Source: Liolophura sinensis (lineage: Eukaryota; Mollusca; Polyplacophora; Chitonida; Chitonidae). Taken from it: a DNA stretch of 64,000 nt. Made by a program: the position numbers and the translations under genes. The notes below the pieces were generated by a model. That model ran no database searches, had not been told where the DNA came from, and worked only from the letters and a program-made list of their open reading frames with translations. Every line of letters starts with the position of its first letter. Position 1 is the first letter of the stretch. Of the stretch, positions 23,147 to 33,866 are shown piece by piece. The stretch is from assembly GCF_032854445.1 (NCBI RefSeq), contig NC_088303.1, positions 31,847,265-31,911,264 of the forward strand, written 5' to 3'.

Positions 23147-23254
23147 CCGCCAATTTTGTATATAATTTGTCACTGCTGTTGTTGCTTATGAAAGAAATTA
23201 AAAAATGATAACAGAAATTGAGCAAAATCTAAAACAATCTGTTATTTATTATTT

Positions 23255-23638
23255 TTAATGAGGGGAAACCAACCTGCTCAGTCTTAAATGCAACATGCAC
23301 CTTGCATACTGCCCATGGCCGAGACAGCAGTGCTGCCTGTTATTGTTAACACAATGTGGTTCCAAGCTTATGTGGTCCACATTTACACAGCGTGTGTTGT
23401 GGCACACGTGTGAACAATCAAGCTTGGGATCTAAATGTGACAGCCCCTGTCTGGCCATATAAACAAGTCTACTGATGTGTTTCTTCTTCCATCGATGTGT
23501 GACGGGGTCTTTGTAGGAGGCAAGACCATATCGACCATCCCTCGTCAATGGTCCAGTCCACACTCGACAGGCTCCGTTTTCACTATAAACACTGAAACTT
23601 TCAATTTTTGCAGCAATTTCTGCTCTGAACGTCTCCAT
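23255..23638 (-). CDS. His-Cys-box endonuclease, unit 2
   Basis: Identical translation to unit 1; ATG at 23638, stop at 23255-23257, convergent with the unit 2 transposase. Confidence 0.75.
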   Translation of the reverse strand: METFRAEIAAKIESFSVYSENGACRVWTGPLTRDGRYGLASYKDPVTHRWKKKHISRLVYMARQGLSHLDPKLDCSHVCHNTRCVNVDHISLEPHCVNNNRQHCCLGHGQYARCMLHLRLSRLVSPH

Positions 23639-23896
23639 TTTCAAGCGTAGGAATACTAGAACGTTGCATGTTGTTCATTTCAGGATGCCTATACACATGC
23701 TACCCTACGCTGAACAGCATTTTACCGATTTTTCATCAAAATGGATATTTTCAAAATGTAAATAGCCCCAAGAAGCTATGAAACGGCCCAATCAATGCAA
23801 AACACATCACAGACATACCCACCAAAAATTATCAGGCTGCTGCGAAATCTAAGCGCATAGTGACATTTTTCACATTTTGGTGACTTCGTCAGTACA

Positions 23897-24349
23897 GGCC
23901 TCGGACCCCCATTAATTTTCCATAAGCGACAATGTTAACGTCTAGCGCTGTAGCTCAGTCCCAAACATTCCGTGGCCATTAAGCTTTGGTGCATACCTGG
24001 CCCAGCCTGTGAGAAAGAAGCCATAAAAATCTTGACATAGGTTGACCGTCAAAATCTGGACCTTTCCATGCCGGCAGCTGGGAGGCGTGCCTAGCAACGC
24101 CAAGGGGACGTCACTCGCAGCCTCATCACTACCTCACACCTTGTGTCCTCTCGCCCAGAATTTCAAACTTTCATCAATAAAGCTCATACCTCCTCAAAGT
24201 TTAGACAGTTTCCAGCATTTTAATACCAAGCATGCACCTGTGCACCAAAAATTGACGCCTGGGAGCAAAAAAAGACTTTATACCCTAAAATTCACAGAAC
24301 TACAATCGTCCCTACCGAAAAACAGAAGTTGTAATGGGGGTCTGTGTCC
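23897..24349 (+). repeat. 453-bp direct repeat 3
   Basis: Same sequence and same position relative to the genes as repeats 1 and 2. Confidence 0.8.
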
Positions 24350-25223
24350 TATCACACCAGCCACCTTTTTTCAAAATCAATAATTTTTGCACCACACAAT
24401 TCCTGACACTTTTGAACCTCACAGGCAAAATTAGGGCTTGATACATGCAGAAACTTTGGAGTTGAATGAATTCAAGTTGGGGTACCCCCATCTTGAACAT
24501 GTGTCTTTTTTCCAGGGTGAAAAAACTCTGAGGGGTAAACTTTGAAGCCTTGCAGTGCATATACCGTTCGAGATATCTCCATCAGGTCAACTGTTTTGGA
24601 AAGACAAGATGTTTATCTGCAAGAAAAGTTAAAAAAATCACATTGACAGAGCACTTTAGACTTTTCAAAAGCAACCATTTAGAGAAATATACATTTTTAA
24701 GAAGACTTTTCTACTCAGAGCAGCTTTAAATATCAAAGTTACAAGCCAAAAGTGTCAAAGCATACATCAAAATATAGGTAATTTATCTGACAATTAAATG
24801 TCAAAATATAAGACATTTACTTCAGCAACTATGTGAAAAAAATTGACTGACAGTGTGGTAGGGGGTATCAAAGCGGATTGTCACGATTTCGGAACAATCA
24901 CTTGTGACCAAAATCAAAGCAAGAATAATGCCTCAAGGTGATGAAGATCTACTCACAGGCACTTTTTTAGTGGACAGGACTTAAGAAAAGACTAGTATCC
25001 CAGTTCCCCACTGAATAACATGATGAAACCCTTTAAAAGACCACCCAGCCAGGCACCCCCCCCCCCTGCCCTCCTCCCCCATGACTGCTGATTGGCTGAC
25101 CAGCTCACCATGCAAAAACCTCCCTGCACCATTGCTGTTGTCTCACAGCAGGTTATTACTCTGCACAGTAACATCAAAGGGTGTCACATTGGCATCTACA
25201 ATATATAAACAGAGAGGAAAAAT

Positions 25224-27278
25224 ATGAATTTAACATTTCCAATCAGGCAGCCACCAAGTACACCTATATTGGTCAGTCTGACAGTTAACAAGGCAAACAA
25301 TCTACCCCAAAACACCATGAAGGGAGACAGAAAGAGGAAACAGTCTAGATTTCAAGCTGGAAAGGCCCAGAATGGCTCAAATAACCTGTCAGCAGTTACA
25401 GACATGCTGAATCCTGTGCCTGGGTGTTCCTTGATGGACACAGATTTCCAGCCCAATCAGGAGGCTGTAAGAACACACCAGCCTGACACAAAGAGAATAC
25501 AGCGGCCAAGACGGTGCAAGGTAGATTCCACGGCTGGATCAGACAGAGATACACATGAGCGGGAATGGGCTGCTGAAGGAATGCGACTCATAGATATACA
25601 GAAAATGGTGTGTATATGGAACAAAGTTATGCTTGAGCACAGTGAGACCAAGGACCACTGTCCACTGCCCAGGTTAGAGATAGCTGCAGAGAAAAAGTGG
25701 GGTTTAGCCTGGGCGTTCAGTTTTAAGTGCTGTGACTGTGACTATGTATCTGGCTTCCACAAATTCTACAAAGAGGTAGAATGCAACAGACCTGGCCAAA
25801 AAGCTGCGGCGGTGAACCGAGCTCTTCAAGTAGGCCTCCAGGACACACCAATGGGGAACACCCGAGCCAGACTCCTATTTGCAGCGATGGACGTGCCGCC
25901 TGCCACTCGTAGGAACATGCATCGCACTGCAAACCATGTCGCATCTGCAATCGCAAAGCTGAACAGAGAGGATATGGCAAATAAGGTGGAAGAGGTAAAG
26001 GCATACAAAAGGCAAAGAGGAGAGGATGACAGCACAATAGATCTGGCCACAGACACTCGCTACAACAGCATTACCATAACCAGTCCCAAGAAACCGGGCC
26101 AGAATGCTTCACAAGCAATTTCCCTGGCTGTGGAGACATCAACAGACAACCAATACATTGTCTCCGCAGCACTGAAGAATAAATTGTGTTGGACTGGGTC
26201 CTGGCTAAGAGGAAAAGGCTTCCAAGTAAAGTGCCCTGGAGGACACGAGGAGTGCACAGCGAACACAAACCCACATGCCCCCTGGTCCGAGTATAATATG
26301 GGGAACGAGATTGGCGAGGGATTGGCGAGGCAAGGTGTTTTTGCCAAACATGTAACCACAGACGGCGACTCCAGGTCAGCCAAGGGAGTGGAGGACGGCA
26401 TCCGACTGGTCGAGCCACTGTGGGAGGTCGAACGGTTAGCAGACCCCACGCACCTTGGTAGATCCCAGTTCAAGAAATGTAACCAGGCTAAGTTCAGCGA
26501 TGCCATGTTCGAAGGACAGGGCCGAACGAGGGAAGCCAGGAAGAAAGCACAGAAGGTGTTGAGTCAGGATGTTAAGGCCAGGTGTAGCTTGATATTTTCT
26601 CAACTTATGTCTGAGCACATTGGTGACATGAGGAAAATAAAAACTTGCCTACCCAGGGTTGTGGATGCAACGGTCAGGTGTTACGGTGGGGACTGTTCCA
26701 AATGCCGCAGGAACAGTGTGGTTTGCTCCGGAGGGGAAACCAGCAGCTGGTGGGAGAGGTCCCTGTTTTTATCCACCAGTAAACTCTGCCCTTTTAACAT
26801 GGATGACAACGACACGAAACTATTGACCGAAGTACTGCACATGAGGTTGAGCGAGACAGCCGTCACCAGTCTCCGGATGAACACCAGCACTCAAAAGTGC
26901 GAAGCTGTCAACAGATCACTCAGCGTCTCCTTGCCCAAGAATGTAAACTACAGCAGAAATATGGAGGGAAGGGCGGCGTCCACAATCCACAGACTTAACA
27001 ATGGCCAGGACAAGTCCACGGCTGCCAAACTCCAAGCTGTCGGCGCCAGTATTTCACCTAGGAGCGAGAGAACAGTACAACAGATTGAAAGGGTGAACCA
27101 GTACCACAAGGTTTATAAGAAGCGACAGACAGTTAAGGGGAGATCACTCCGCAATGCAGCCAGAAAACTTCGAGTGCACATTGAGTACAGGCTTTCAAAT
27201 CCAGAAGAAAAAACTGACTATGCCAAGGGACAGCTGGACAACACCCAAACAGATCACACATACACTAGATATTTGTAA
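25224..27278 (+). CDS. Mutator-like DDE transposase, unit 3
   Basis: 684 codons, identical to units 1 and 2, with no interruption. Confidence 0.78.
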   Translation: MNLTFPIRQPPSTPILVSLTVNKANNLPQNTMKGDRKRKQSRFQAGKAQNGSNNLSAVTDMLNPVPGCSLMDTDFQPNQEAVRTHQPDTKRIQRPRRCKVDSTAGSDRDTHEREWAAEGMRLIDIQKMVCIWNKVMLEHSETKDHCPLPRLEIAAEKKWGLAWAFSFKCCDCDYVSGFHKFYKEVECNRPGQKAAAVNRALQVGLQDTPMGNTRARLLFAAMDVPPATRRNMHRTANHVASAIAKLNREDMANKVEEVKAYKRQRGEDDSTIDLATDTRYNSITITSPKKPGQNASQAISLAVETSTDNQYIVSAALKNKLCWTGSWLRGKGFQVKCPGGHEECTANTNPHAPWSEYNMGNEIGEGLARQGVFAKHVTTDGDSRSAKGVEDGIRLVEPLWEVERLADPTHLGRSQFKKCNQAKFSDAMFEGQGRTREARKKAQKVLSQDVKARCSLIFSQLMSEHIGDMRKIKTCLPRVVDATVRCYGGDCSKCRRNSVVCSGGETSSWWERSLFLSTSKLCPFNMDDNDTKLLTEVLHMRLSETAVTSLRMNTSTQKCEAVNRSLSVSLPKNVNYSRNMEGRAASTIHRLNNGQDKSTAAKLQAVGASISPRSERTVQQIERVNQYHKVYKKRQTVKGRSLRNAARKLRVHIEYRLSNPEEKTDYAKGQLDNTQTDHTYTRYL

Positions 27279-27386
27279 CCGCCAATTTTGTATATAATTT
27301 GTCACTGCTGTTGTTGCTTATGAAAGAAATTAAAAAATGATAACAGAAATTGAGCAAAATCTAAAACAATCTGTTATTTATTATTT

Positions 27387-27770
27387 TTAATGAGGGGAAA
27401 CCAACCTGCTCAGTCTTAAATGCAACATGCACCTTGCATACTGCCCATGGCCGAGACAGCAGTGCTGCCTGTTATTGTTAACACAATGTGGTTCCAAGCT
27501 TATGTGGTCCACATTTACACAGCGTGTGTTGTGGCACACGTGTGAACAATCAAGCTTGGGATCTAAATGTGACAGCCCCTGTCTGGCCATATAAACAAGT
27601 CTACTGATGTGTTTCTTCTTCCATCGATGTGTGACGGGGTCTTTGTAGGAGGCAAGACCATATCGACCATCCCTCGTCAATGGTCCAGTCCACACTCGAC
27701 AGGCTCCGTTTTCACTATAAACACTGAAACTTTCAATTTTTGCAGCAATTTCTGCTCTGAACGTCTCCAT
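27387..27770 (-). CDS. His-Cys-box endonuclease, unit 3
   Basis: Identical translation to the other units; ATG at 27770. Confidence 0.75.
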   Translation of the reverse strand: METFRAEIAAKIESFSVYSENGACRVWTGPLTRDGRYGLASYKDPVTHRWKKKHISRLVYMARQGLSHLDPKLDCSHVCHNTRCVNVDHISLEPHCVNNNRQHCCLGHGQYARCMLHLRLSRLVSPH

Positions 27771-28028
27771 TTTCAAGCGTAGGAATACTAGAACGTTGCA
27801 TGTTGTTCATTTCAGGATGCCTATACACATGCTACCCTACGCTGAACAGCATTTTACCGATTTTTCATCAAAATGGATATTTTCAAAATGTAAATAGCCC
27901 CAAGAAGCTATGAAACGGCCCAATCAATGCAAAACACATCACAGACATACCCACCAAAAATTATCAGGCTGCTGCGAAATCTAAGCGCATAGTGACATTT
28001 TTCACATTTTGGTGACTTCGTCAGTACA

Positions 28029-28481
28029 GGCCTCGGACCCCCATTAATTTTCCATAAGCGACAATGTTAACGTCTAGCGCTGTAGCTCAGTCCCAAACAT
28101 TCCGTGGCCATTAAGCTTTGGTGCATACCTGGCCCAGCCTGTGAGAAAGAAGCCATAAAAATCTTGACATAGGTTGACCGTCAAAATCTGGACCTTTCCA
28201 TGCCGGCAGCTGGGAGGCGTGCCTAGCAACGCCAAGGGGACGTCACTCGCAGCCTCATCACTACCTCACACCTTGTGTCCTCTCGCCCAGAATTTCAAAC
28301 TTTCATCAATAAAGCTCATACCTCCTCAAAGTTTAGACAGTTTCCAGCATTTTAATACCAAGCATGCACCTGTGCACCAAAAATTGACGCCTGGGAGCAA
28401 AAAAAGACTTTATACCCTAAAATTCACAGAACTACAATCGTCCCTACCGAAAAACAGAAGTTGTAATGGGGGTCTGTGTCC
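28029..28481 (+). repeat. 453-bp direct repeat 4
   Basis: Same as repeats 1-3. Confidence 0.8.
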
Positions 28482-29355
28482 TATCACACCAGCCACCTTT
28501 TTTCAAAATCAATAATTTTTGCACCACACAATTCCTGACACTTTTGAACCTCACAGGCAAAATTAGGGCTTGATACATGCAGAAACTTTGGAGTTGAATG
28601 AATTCAAGTTGGGGTACCCCCATCTTGAACATGTGTCTTTTTTCCAGGGTGAAAAAACTCTGAGGGGTAAACTTTGAAGCCTTGCAGTGCATATACCGTT
28701 CGAGATATCTCCATCAGGTCAACTGTTTTGGAAAGACAAGATGTTTATCTGCAAGAAAAGTTAAAAAAATCACATTGACAGAGCACTTTAGACTTTTCAA
28801 AAGCAACCATTTAGAGAAATATACATTTTTAAGAAGACTTTTCTACTCAGAGCAGCTTTAAATATCAAAGTTACAAGCCAAAAGTGTCAAAGCATACATC
28901 AAAATATAGGTAATTTATCTGACAATTAAATGTCAAAATATAAGACATTTACTTCAGCAACTATGTGAAAAAAATTGACTGACAGTGTGGTAGGGGGTAT
29001 CAAAGCGGATTGTCACGATTTCGGAACAATCACTTGTGACCAAAATCAAAGCAAGAATAATGCCTCAAGGTGATGAAGATCTACTCACAGGCACTTTTTT
29101 AGTGGACAGGACTTAAGAAAAGACTAGTATCCCAGTTCCCCACTGAATAACATGATGAAACCCTTTAAAAGACCACCCAGCCAGGCACCCCCCCCCCCTG
29201 CCCTCCTCCCCCATGACTGCTGATTGGCTGACCAGCTCACCATGCAAAAACCTCCCTGCACCATTGCTGTTGTCTCACAGCAGGTTATTACTCTGCACAG
29301 TAACATCAAAGGGTGTCACATTGGCATCTACAATATATAAACAGAGAGGAAAAAT

Positions 29356-31410
29356 ATGAATTTAACATTTCCAATCAGGCAGCCACCAAGTACACCTATA
29401 TTGGTCAGTCTGACAGTTAACAAGGCAAACAATCTACCCCAAAACACCATGAAGGGAGACAGAAAGAGGAAACAGTCTAGATTTCAAGCTGGAAAGGCCC
29501 AGAATGGCTCAAATAACCTGTCAGCAGTTACAGACATGCTGAATCCTGTGCCTGGGTGTTCCTTGATGGACACAGATTTCCAGCCCAATCAGGAGGCTGT
29601 AAGAACACACCAGCCTGACACAAAGAGAATACAGCGGCCAAGACGGTGCAAGGTAGATTCCACGGCTGGATCAGACAGAGATACACATGAGCGGGAATGG
29701 GCTGCTGAAGGAATGCGACTCATAGATATACAGAAAATGGTGTGTATATGGAACAAAGTTATGCTTGAGCACAGTGAGACCAAGGACCACTGTCCACTGC
29801 CCAGGTTAGAGATAGCTGCAGAGAAAAAGTGGGGTTTAGCCTGGGCGTTCAGTTTTAAGTGCTGTGACTGTGACTATGTATCTGGCTTCCACAAATTCTA
29901 CAAAGAGGTAGAATGCAACAGACCTGGCCAAAAAGCTGCGGCGGTGAACCGAGCTCTTCAAGTAGGCCTCCAGGACACACCAATGGGGAACACCCGAGCC
30001 AGACTCCTATTTGCAGCGATGGACGTGCCGCCTGCCACTCGTAGGAACATGCATCGCACTGCAAACCATGTCGCATCTGCAATCGCAAAGCTGAACAGAG
30101 AGGATATGGCAAATAAGGTGGAAGAGGTAAAGGCATACAAAAGGCAAAGAGGAGAGGATGACAGCACAATAGATCTGGCCACAGACACTCGCTACAACAG
30201 CATTACCATAACCAGTCCCAAGAAACCGGGCCAGAATGCTTCACAAGCAATTTCCCTGGCTGTGGAGACATCAACAGACAACCAATACATTGTCTCCGCA
30301 GCACTGAAGAATAAATTGTGTTGGACTGGGTCCTGGCTAAGAGGAAAAGGCTTCCAAGTAAAGTGCCCTGGAGGACACGAGGAGTGCACAGCGAACACAA
30401 ACCCACATGCCCCCTGGTCCGAGTATAATATGGGGAACGAGATTGGCGAGGGATTGGCGAGGCAAGGTGTTTTTGCCAAACATGTAACCACAGACGGCGA
30501 CTCCAGGTCAGCCAAGGGAGTGGAGGACGGCATCCGACTGGTCGAGCCACTGTGGGAGGTCGAACGGTTAGCAGACCCCACGCACCTTGGTAGATCCCAG
30601 TTCAAGAAATGTAACCAGGCTAAGTTCAGCGATGCCATGTTCGAAGGACAGGGCCGAACGAGGGAAGCCAGGAAGAAAGCACAGAAGGTGTTGAGTCAGG
30701 ATGTTAAGGCCAGGTGTAGCTTGATATTTTCTCAACTTATGTCTGAGCACATTGGTGACATGAGGAAAATAAAAACTTGCCTACCCAGGGTTGTGGATGC
30801 AACGGTCAGGTGTTACGGTGGGGACTGTTCCAAATGCCGCAGGAACAGTGTGGTTTGCTCCGGAGGGGAAACCAGCAGCTGGTGGGAGAGGTCCCTGTTT
30901 TTATCCACCAGTAAACTCTGCCCTTTTAACATGGATGACAACGACACGAAACTATTGACCGAAGTACTGCACATGAGGTTGAGCGAGACAGCCGTCACCA
31001 GTCTCCGGATGAACACCAGCACTCAAAAGTGCGAAGCTGTCAACAGATCACTCAGCGTCTCCTTGCCCAAGAATGTAAACTACAGCAGAAATATGGAGGG
31101 AAGGGCGGCGTCCACAATCCACAGACTTAACAATGGCCAGGACAAGTCCACGGCTGCCAAACTCCAAGCTGTCGGCGCCAGTATTTCACCTAGGAGCGAG
31201 AGAACAGTACAACAGATTGAAAGGGTGAACCAGTACCACAAGGTTTATAAGAAGCGACAGACAGTTAAGGGGAGATCACTCCGCAATGCAGCCAGAAAAC
31301 TTCGAGTGCACATTGAGTACAGGCTTTCAAATCCAGAAGAAAAAACTGACTATGCCAAGGGACAGCTGGACAACACCCAAACAGATCACACATACACTAG
31401 ATATTTGTAA
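29356..31410 (+). CDS. Mutator-like DDE transposase, unit 4
   Basis: 684 codons, identical to the other three units. It is the copy nearest the right end of the array. Confidence 0.78.
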   Translation: MNLTFPIRQPPSTPILVSLTVNKANNLPQNTMKGDRKRKQSRFQAGKAQNGSNNLSAVTDMLNPVPGCSLMDTDFQPNQEAVRTHQPDTKRIQRPRRCKVDSTAGSDRDTHEREWAAEGMRLIDIQKMVCIWNKVMLEHSETKDHCPLPRLEIAAEKKWGLAWAFSFKCCDCDYVSGFHKFYKEVECNRPGQKAAAVNRALQVGLQDTPMGNTRARLLFAAMDVPPATRRNMHRTANHVASAIAKLNREDMANKVEEVKAYKRQRGEDDSTIDLATDTRYNSITITSPKKPGQNASQAISLAVETSTDNQYIVSAALKNKLCWTGSWLRGKGFQVKCPGGHEECTANTNPHAPWSEYNMGNEIGEGLARQGVFAKHVTTDGDSRSAKGVEDGIRLVEPLWEVERLADPTHLGRSQFKKCNQAKFSDAMFEGQGRTREARKKAQKVLSQDVKARCSLIFSQLMSEHIGDMRKIKTCLPRVVDATVRCYGGDCSKCRRNSVVCSGGETSSWWERSLFLSTSKLCPFNMDDNDTKLLTEVLHMRLSETAVTSLRMNTSTQKCEAVNRSLSVSLPKNVNYSRNMEGRAASTIHRLNNGQDKSTAAKLQAVGASISPRSERTVQQIERVNQYHKVYKKRQTVKGRSLRNAARKLRVHIEYRLSNPEEKTDYAKGQLDNTQTDHTYTRYL

Positions 31411-31518
31411 CCGCCAATTTTGTATATAATTTGTCACTGCTGTTGTTGCTTATGAAAGAAATTAAAAAATGATAACAGAAATTGAGCAAAATCTAAAACA
31501 ATCTGTTATTTATTATTT

Positions 31519-31902
31519 TTAATGAGGGGAAACCAACCTGCTCAGTCTTAAATGCAACATGCACCTTGCATACTGCCCATGGCCGAGACAGCAGTGCTGC
31601 CTGTTATTGTTAACACAATGTGGTTCCAAGCTTATGTGGTCCACATTTACACAGCGTGTGTTGTGGCACACGTGTGAACAATCAAGCTTGGGATCTAAAT
31701 GTGACAGCCCCTGTCTGGCCATATAAACAAGTCTACTGATGTGTTTCTTCTTCCATCGATGTGTGACGGGGTCTTTGTAGGAGGCAAGACCATATCGACC
31801 ATCCCTCGTCAATGGTCCAGTCCACACTCGACAGGCTCCGTTTTCACTATAAACACTGAAACTTTCAATTTTTGCAGCAATTTCTGCTCTGAACGTCTCC
31901 AT
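31519..31902 (-). CDS. His-Cys-box endonuclease, unit 4
   Basis: Identical translation to the other units; ATG at 31902. Confidence 0.75.
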   Translation of the reverse strand: METFRAEIAAKIESFSVYSENGACRVWTGPLTRDGRYGLASYKDPVTHRWKKKHISRLVYMARQGLSHLDPKLDCSHVCHNTRCVNVDHISLEPHCVNNNRQHCCLGHGQYARCMLHLRLSRLVSPH

Positions 31903-32160
31903 TTTCAAGCGTAGGAATACTAGAACGTTGCATGTTGTTCATTTCAGGATGCCTATACACATGCTACCCTACGCTGAACAGCATTTTACCGATTTTTCAT
32001 CAAAATGGATATTTTCAAAATGTAAATAGCCCCAAGAAGCTATGAAACGGCCCAATCAATGCAAAACACATCACAGACATACCCACCAAAAATTATCAGG
32101 CTGCTGCGAAATCTAAGCGCATAGTGACATTTTTCACATTTTGGTGACTTCGTCAGTACA

Positions 32161-32613
32161 GGCCTCGGACCCCCATTAATTTTCCATAAGCGACAATGTT
32201 AACGTCTAGCGCTGTAGCTCAGTCCCAAACATTCCGTGGCCATTAAGCTTTGGTGCATACCTGGCCCAGCCTGTGAGAAAGAAGCCATAAAAATCTTGAC
32301 ATAGGTTGACCGTCAAAATCTGGACCTTTCCATGCCGGCAGCTGGGAGGCGTGCCTAGCAACGCCAAGGGGACGTCACTCGCAGCCTCATCACTACCTCA
32401 CACCTTGTGTCCTCTCGCCCAGAATTTCAAACTTTCATCAATAAAGCTCATACCTCCTCAAAGTTTAGACAGTTTCCAGCATTTTAATACCAAGCATGCA
32501 CCTGTGCACCAAAAATTGACGCCTGGGAGCAAAAAAAGACTTTATACCCTAAAATTCACAGAACTACAATCGTCCCTACCGAAAAACGGAAGTTGTAATG
32601 GGGGTCTGTGTCC
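32161..32613 (+). repeat. 453-bp terminal direct repeat 5 (right end of the array)
   Basis: Matches repeats 1-4 except A to G at 32588, just inside the right inverted repeat. It ends exactly where the target duplication AGGT starts. Confidence 0.8.
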
Positions 32614-32617
32614 AGGT
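32614..32617. repeat. Right copy of the 4-bp target-site duplication (AGGT)
   Basis: Pairs with 15629-15632. Removing one copy and the element leaves GCTCAAGGTCACAG followed by GTATGT. Confidence 0.6.
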
Positions 32618-32622
32618 CACAG

Positions 32623-33842
32623 GTATGTGTGACATTATTCAAATCTTACCGATCGTAACTGTAGATATTGATGTTGAAACAAAACGTTTATCCAGTCTTG
32701 TTTTACGCTAAATTTTTAACCATACTTTGATTATTTCTTTGAATGATGTTATAAAAAGAAGCGTTTTTTTTAATAAGTTTATTTCAAGGAAATTGAACGA
32801 CAAAGACTGATAGGTGCTACAGGGTAACTTTCCTAAACGCGTTTGCACAAAGTGAAGAGATTCGCAGTTAAGTTTTCAGTTAGTATTTCAGCTGGTATTA
32901 TGTATATTTACTTAGACGAGTCAAGTGAAGTTTCCGTAGTGCAACTGTAACTTTCAGTTTGGTGGGCCTACGATACCTAAAATAAGTCAGTTCACGTACA
33001 CACATCGCGCATTGAATTCTGTGAAGATCAAATCACACACTAGGGAAGAAGTACGTTGGAACACTTTTTAAACGCTGAAATTTATATCTTTTGATGTGTA
33101 GCCATCGAATATGAAAGCTTATCAATATACTTGTGTTGTTTGTATAAATAAAAGTTGGTAAATTGAAATTTTAATAAACAACATTTGAATGTCAAGCATT
33201 GAAAAAATGGACATAGAATCCTGTTATATTTAGTTCAATCAACATCAGGGATTAAGCTGATATGCATATAGGCCAAGAAATAACGTAATTTGAACAACTA
33301 AATGGCGTTAAGTAATGGGTCAAAATGTTTTGTCTCGCACATTTTAAGAGCTGAAAATAGAAATGATGACCACTCATTGAGTCAAAGTCATCACAAAAAT
33401 AATTATGGAAATATTCAAGAAGACAGTTGAAGAATTAGTGTACTCAATTTGTGTAGAATTTGTGGGTAGTAAAGTGTTATATTGTACTTTTTATCAATGG
33501 GTTAGTAAGTATGTACTTTCGTGAAAAGTTGTGTGAAAAAGGATAATACCTGATGAAATAGTGTGACTATAGGCTATAGTTTTACTGATGAACTTTTTTA
33601 TTAAATTGTAGATTTTTATAATCTGGAGGTCATTTTTTCTAACAGTTGAACTTGAATTTTAGACTGGCATATCTGTAAACTTTGTAATAGTTGGCGACAA
33701 AATGACAAAGTCATAATAACTGAAAAATTGTTACTCTGATAAAATGCAATGCAGTAAGTTTCATACAAATTGTTGACAAATGATTTTGAAAGGAGTTTGT
33801 GAATGATTGCGTCTTCATTCCATATACCTCTTTATTTTGCAG
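32623..33842 (+). other. Intron-like AT-rich DNA, no gene seen
   Basis: It starts with a consensus donor (GTATGT) and ends with TTTATTTTGCAG before 33843. All frames are closed by frequent stops. I see no repeat family in it. Confidence 0.5.
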
Positions 33843-33866
33843 ATATACTCTTGATTACCCATTAAC

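Larger units (their letters stand above)
15633..32613. mobile_element. Tandemly amplified DNA transposon: 4 units of 4,132 bp plus 453 bp, Mutator-like transposase and His-Cys-box endonuclease
   Basis: The edges are where the repeat unit stops matching flanking DNA: GGCCTCGG begins at 15633, and ...CTGTGTCC ends at 32613. The left end GGCCTCGGACCCCCATTA and the reverse complement of the right end, GGACACAGACCCCCATTA, agree at 15 of 18 bases. AGGT flanks both sides. Inside, a 453-bp repeat occurs five times and a 3,679-bp core four times, strictly alternating. Each core carries two convergent genes. All four units have the same length, and the genes translate identically. The only difference I noticed is A to G at 32588 in the last repeat. 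A DDE transposase with short TIRs and a short target duplication indicates a cut-and-paste DNA transposon. The long direct repeats and tandem state are unusual. I cannot place it in a named superfamily beyond Mutator-like. Confidence 0.85.
15549..32622 (+). pseudogene. Short host exon-like reading frame split by the transposon array
   Basis: From ATG at 15549 an open frame of 28 codons runs to GGT at 15630-15632 and ends in FYLSDRKLGEGAQG. This fits the glycine-rich loop pattern (L-G-x-G-x-x-G) of protein kinases. The array then intervenes. After the second AGGT the sequence resumes at 32618 as CACAG followed by GTATGT, a strong splice donor, so an exon ending at 32622 is plausible. Against a kinase gene: no kinase exon (for example a VAVK-type lysine exon) is visible downstream. 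Joining to the next candidate exon at 33843 gives a stop after 15 codons. The frame may therefore be a 5' leader exon with a chance resemblance. In the assembled haplotype it is interrupted either way. Confidence 0.4.

Noticed and set aside
15633-32613. The array as an LTR retrotransposon
   Set aside because: The direct repeats suggest it, but there is no reverse transcriptase, integrase, protease or capsid sequence, and the repeats do not start TG or end CA.
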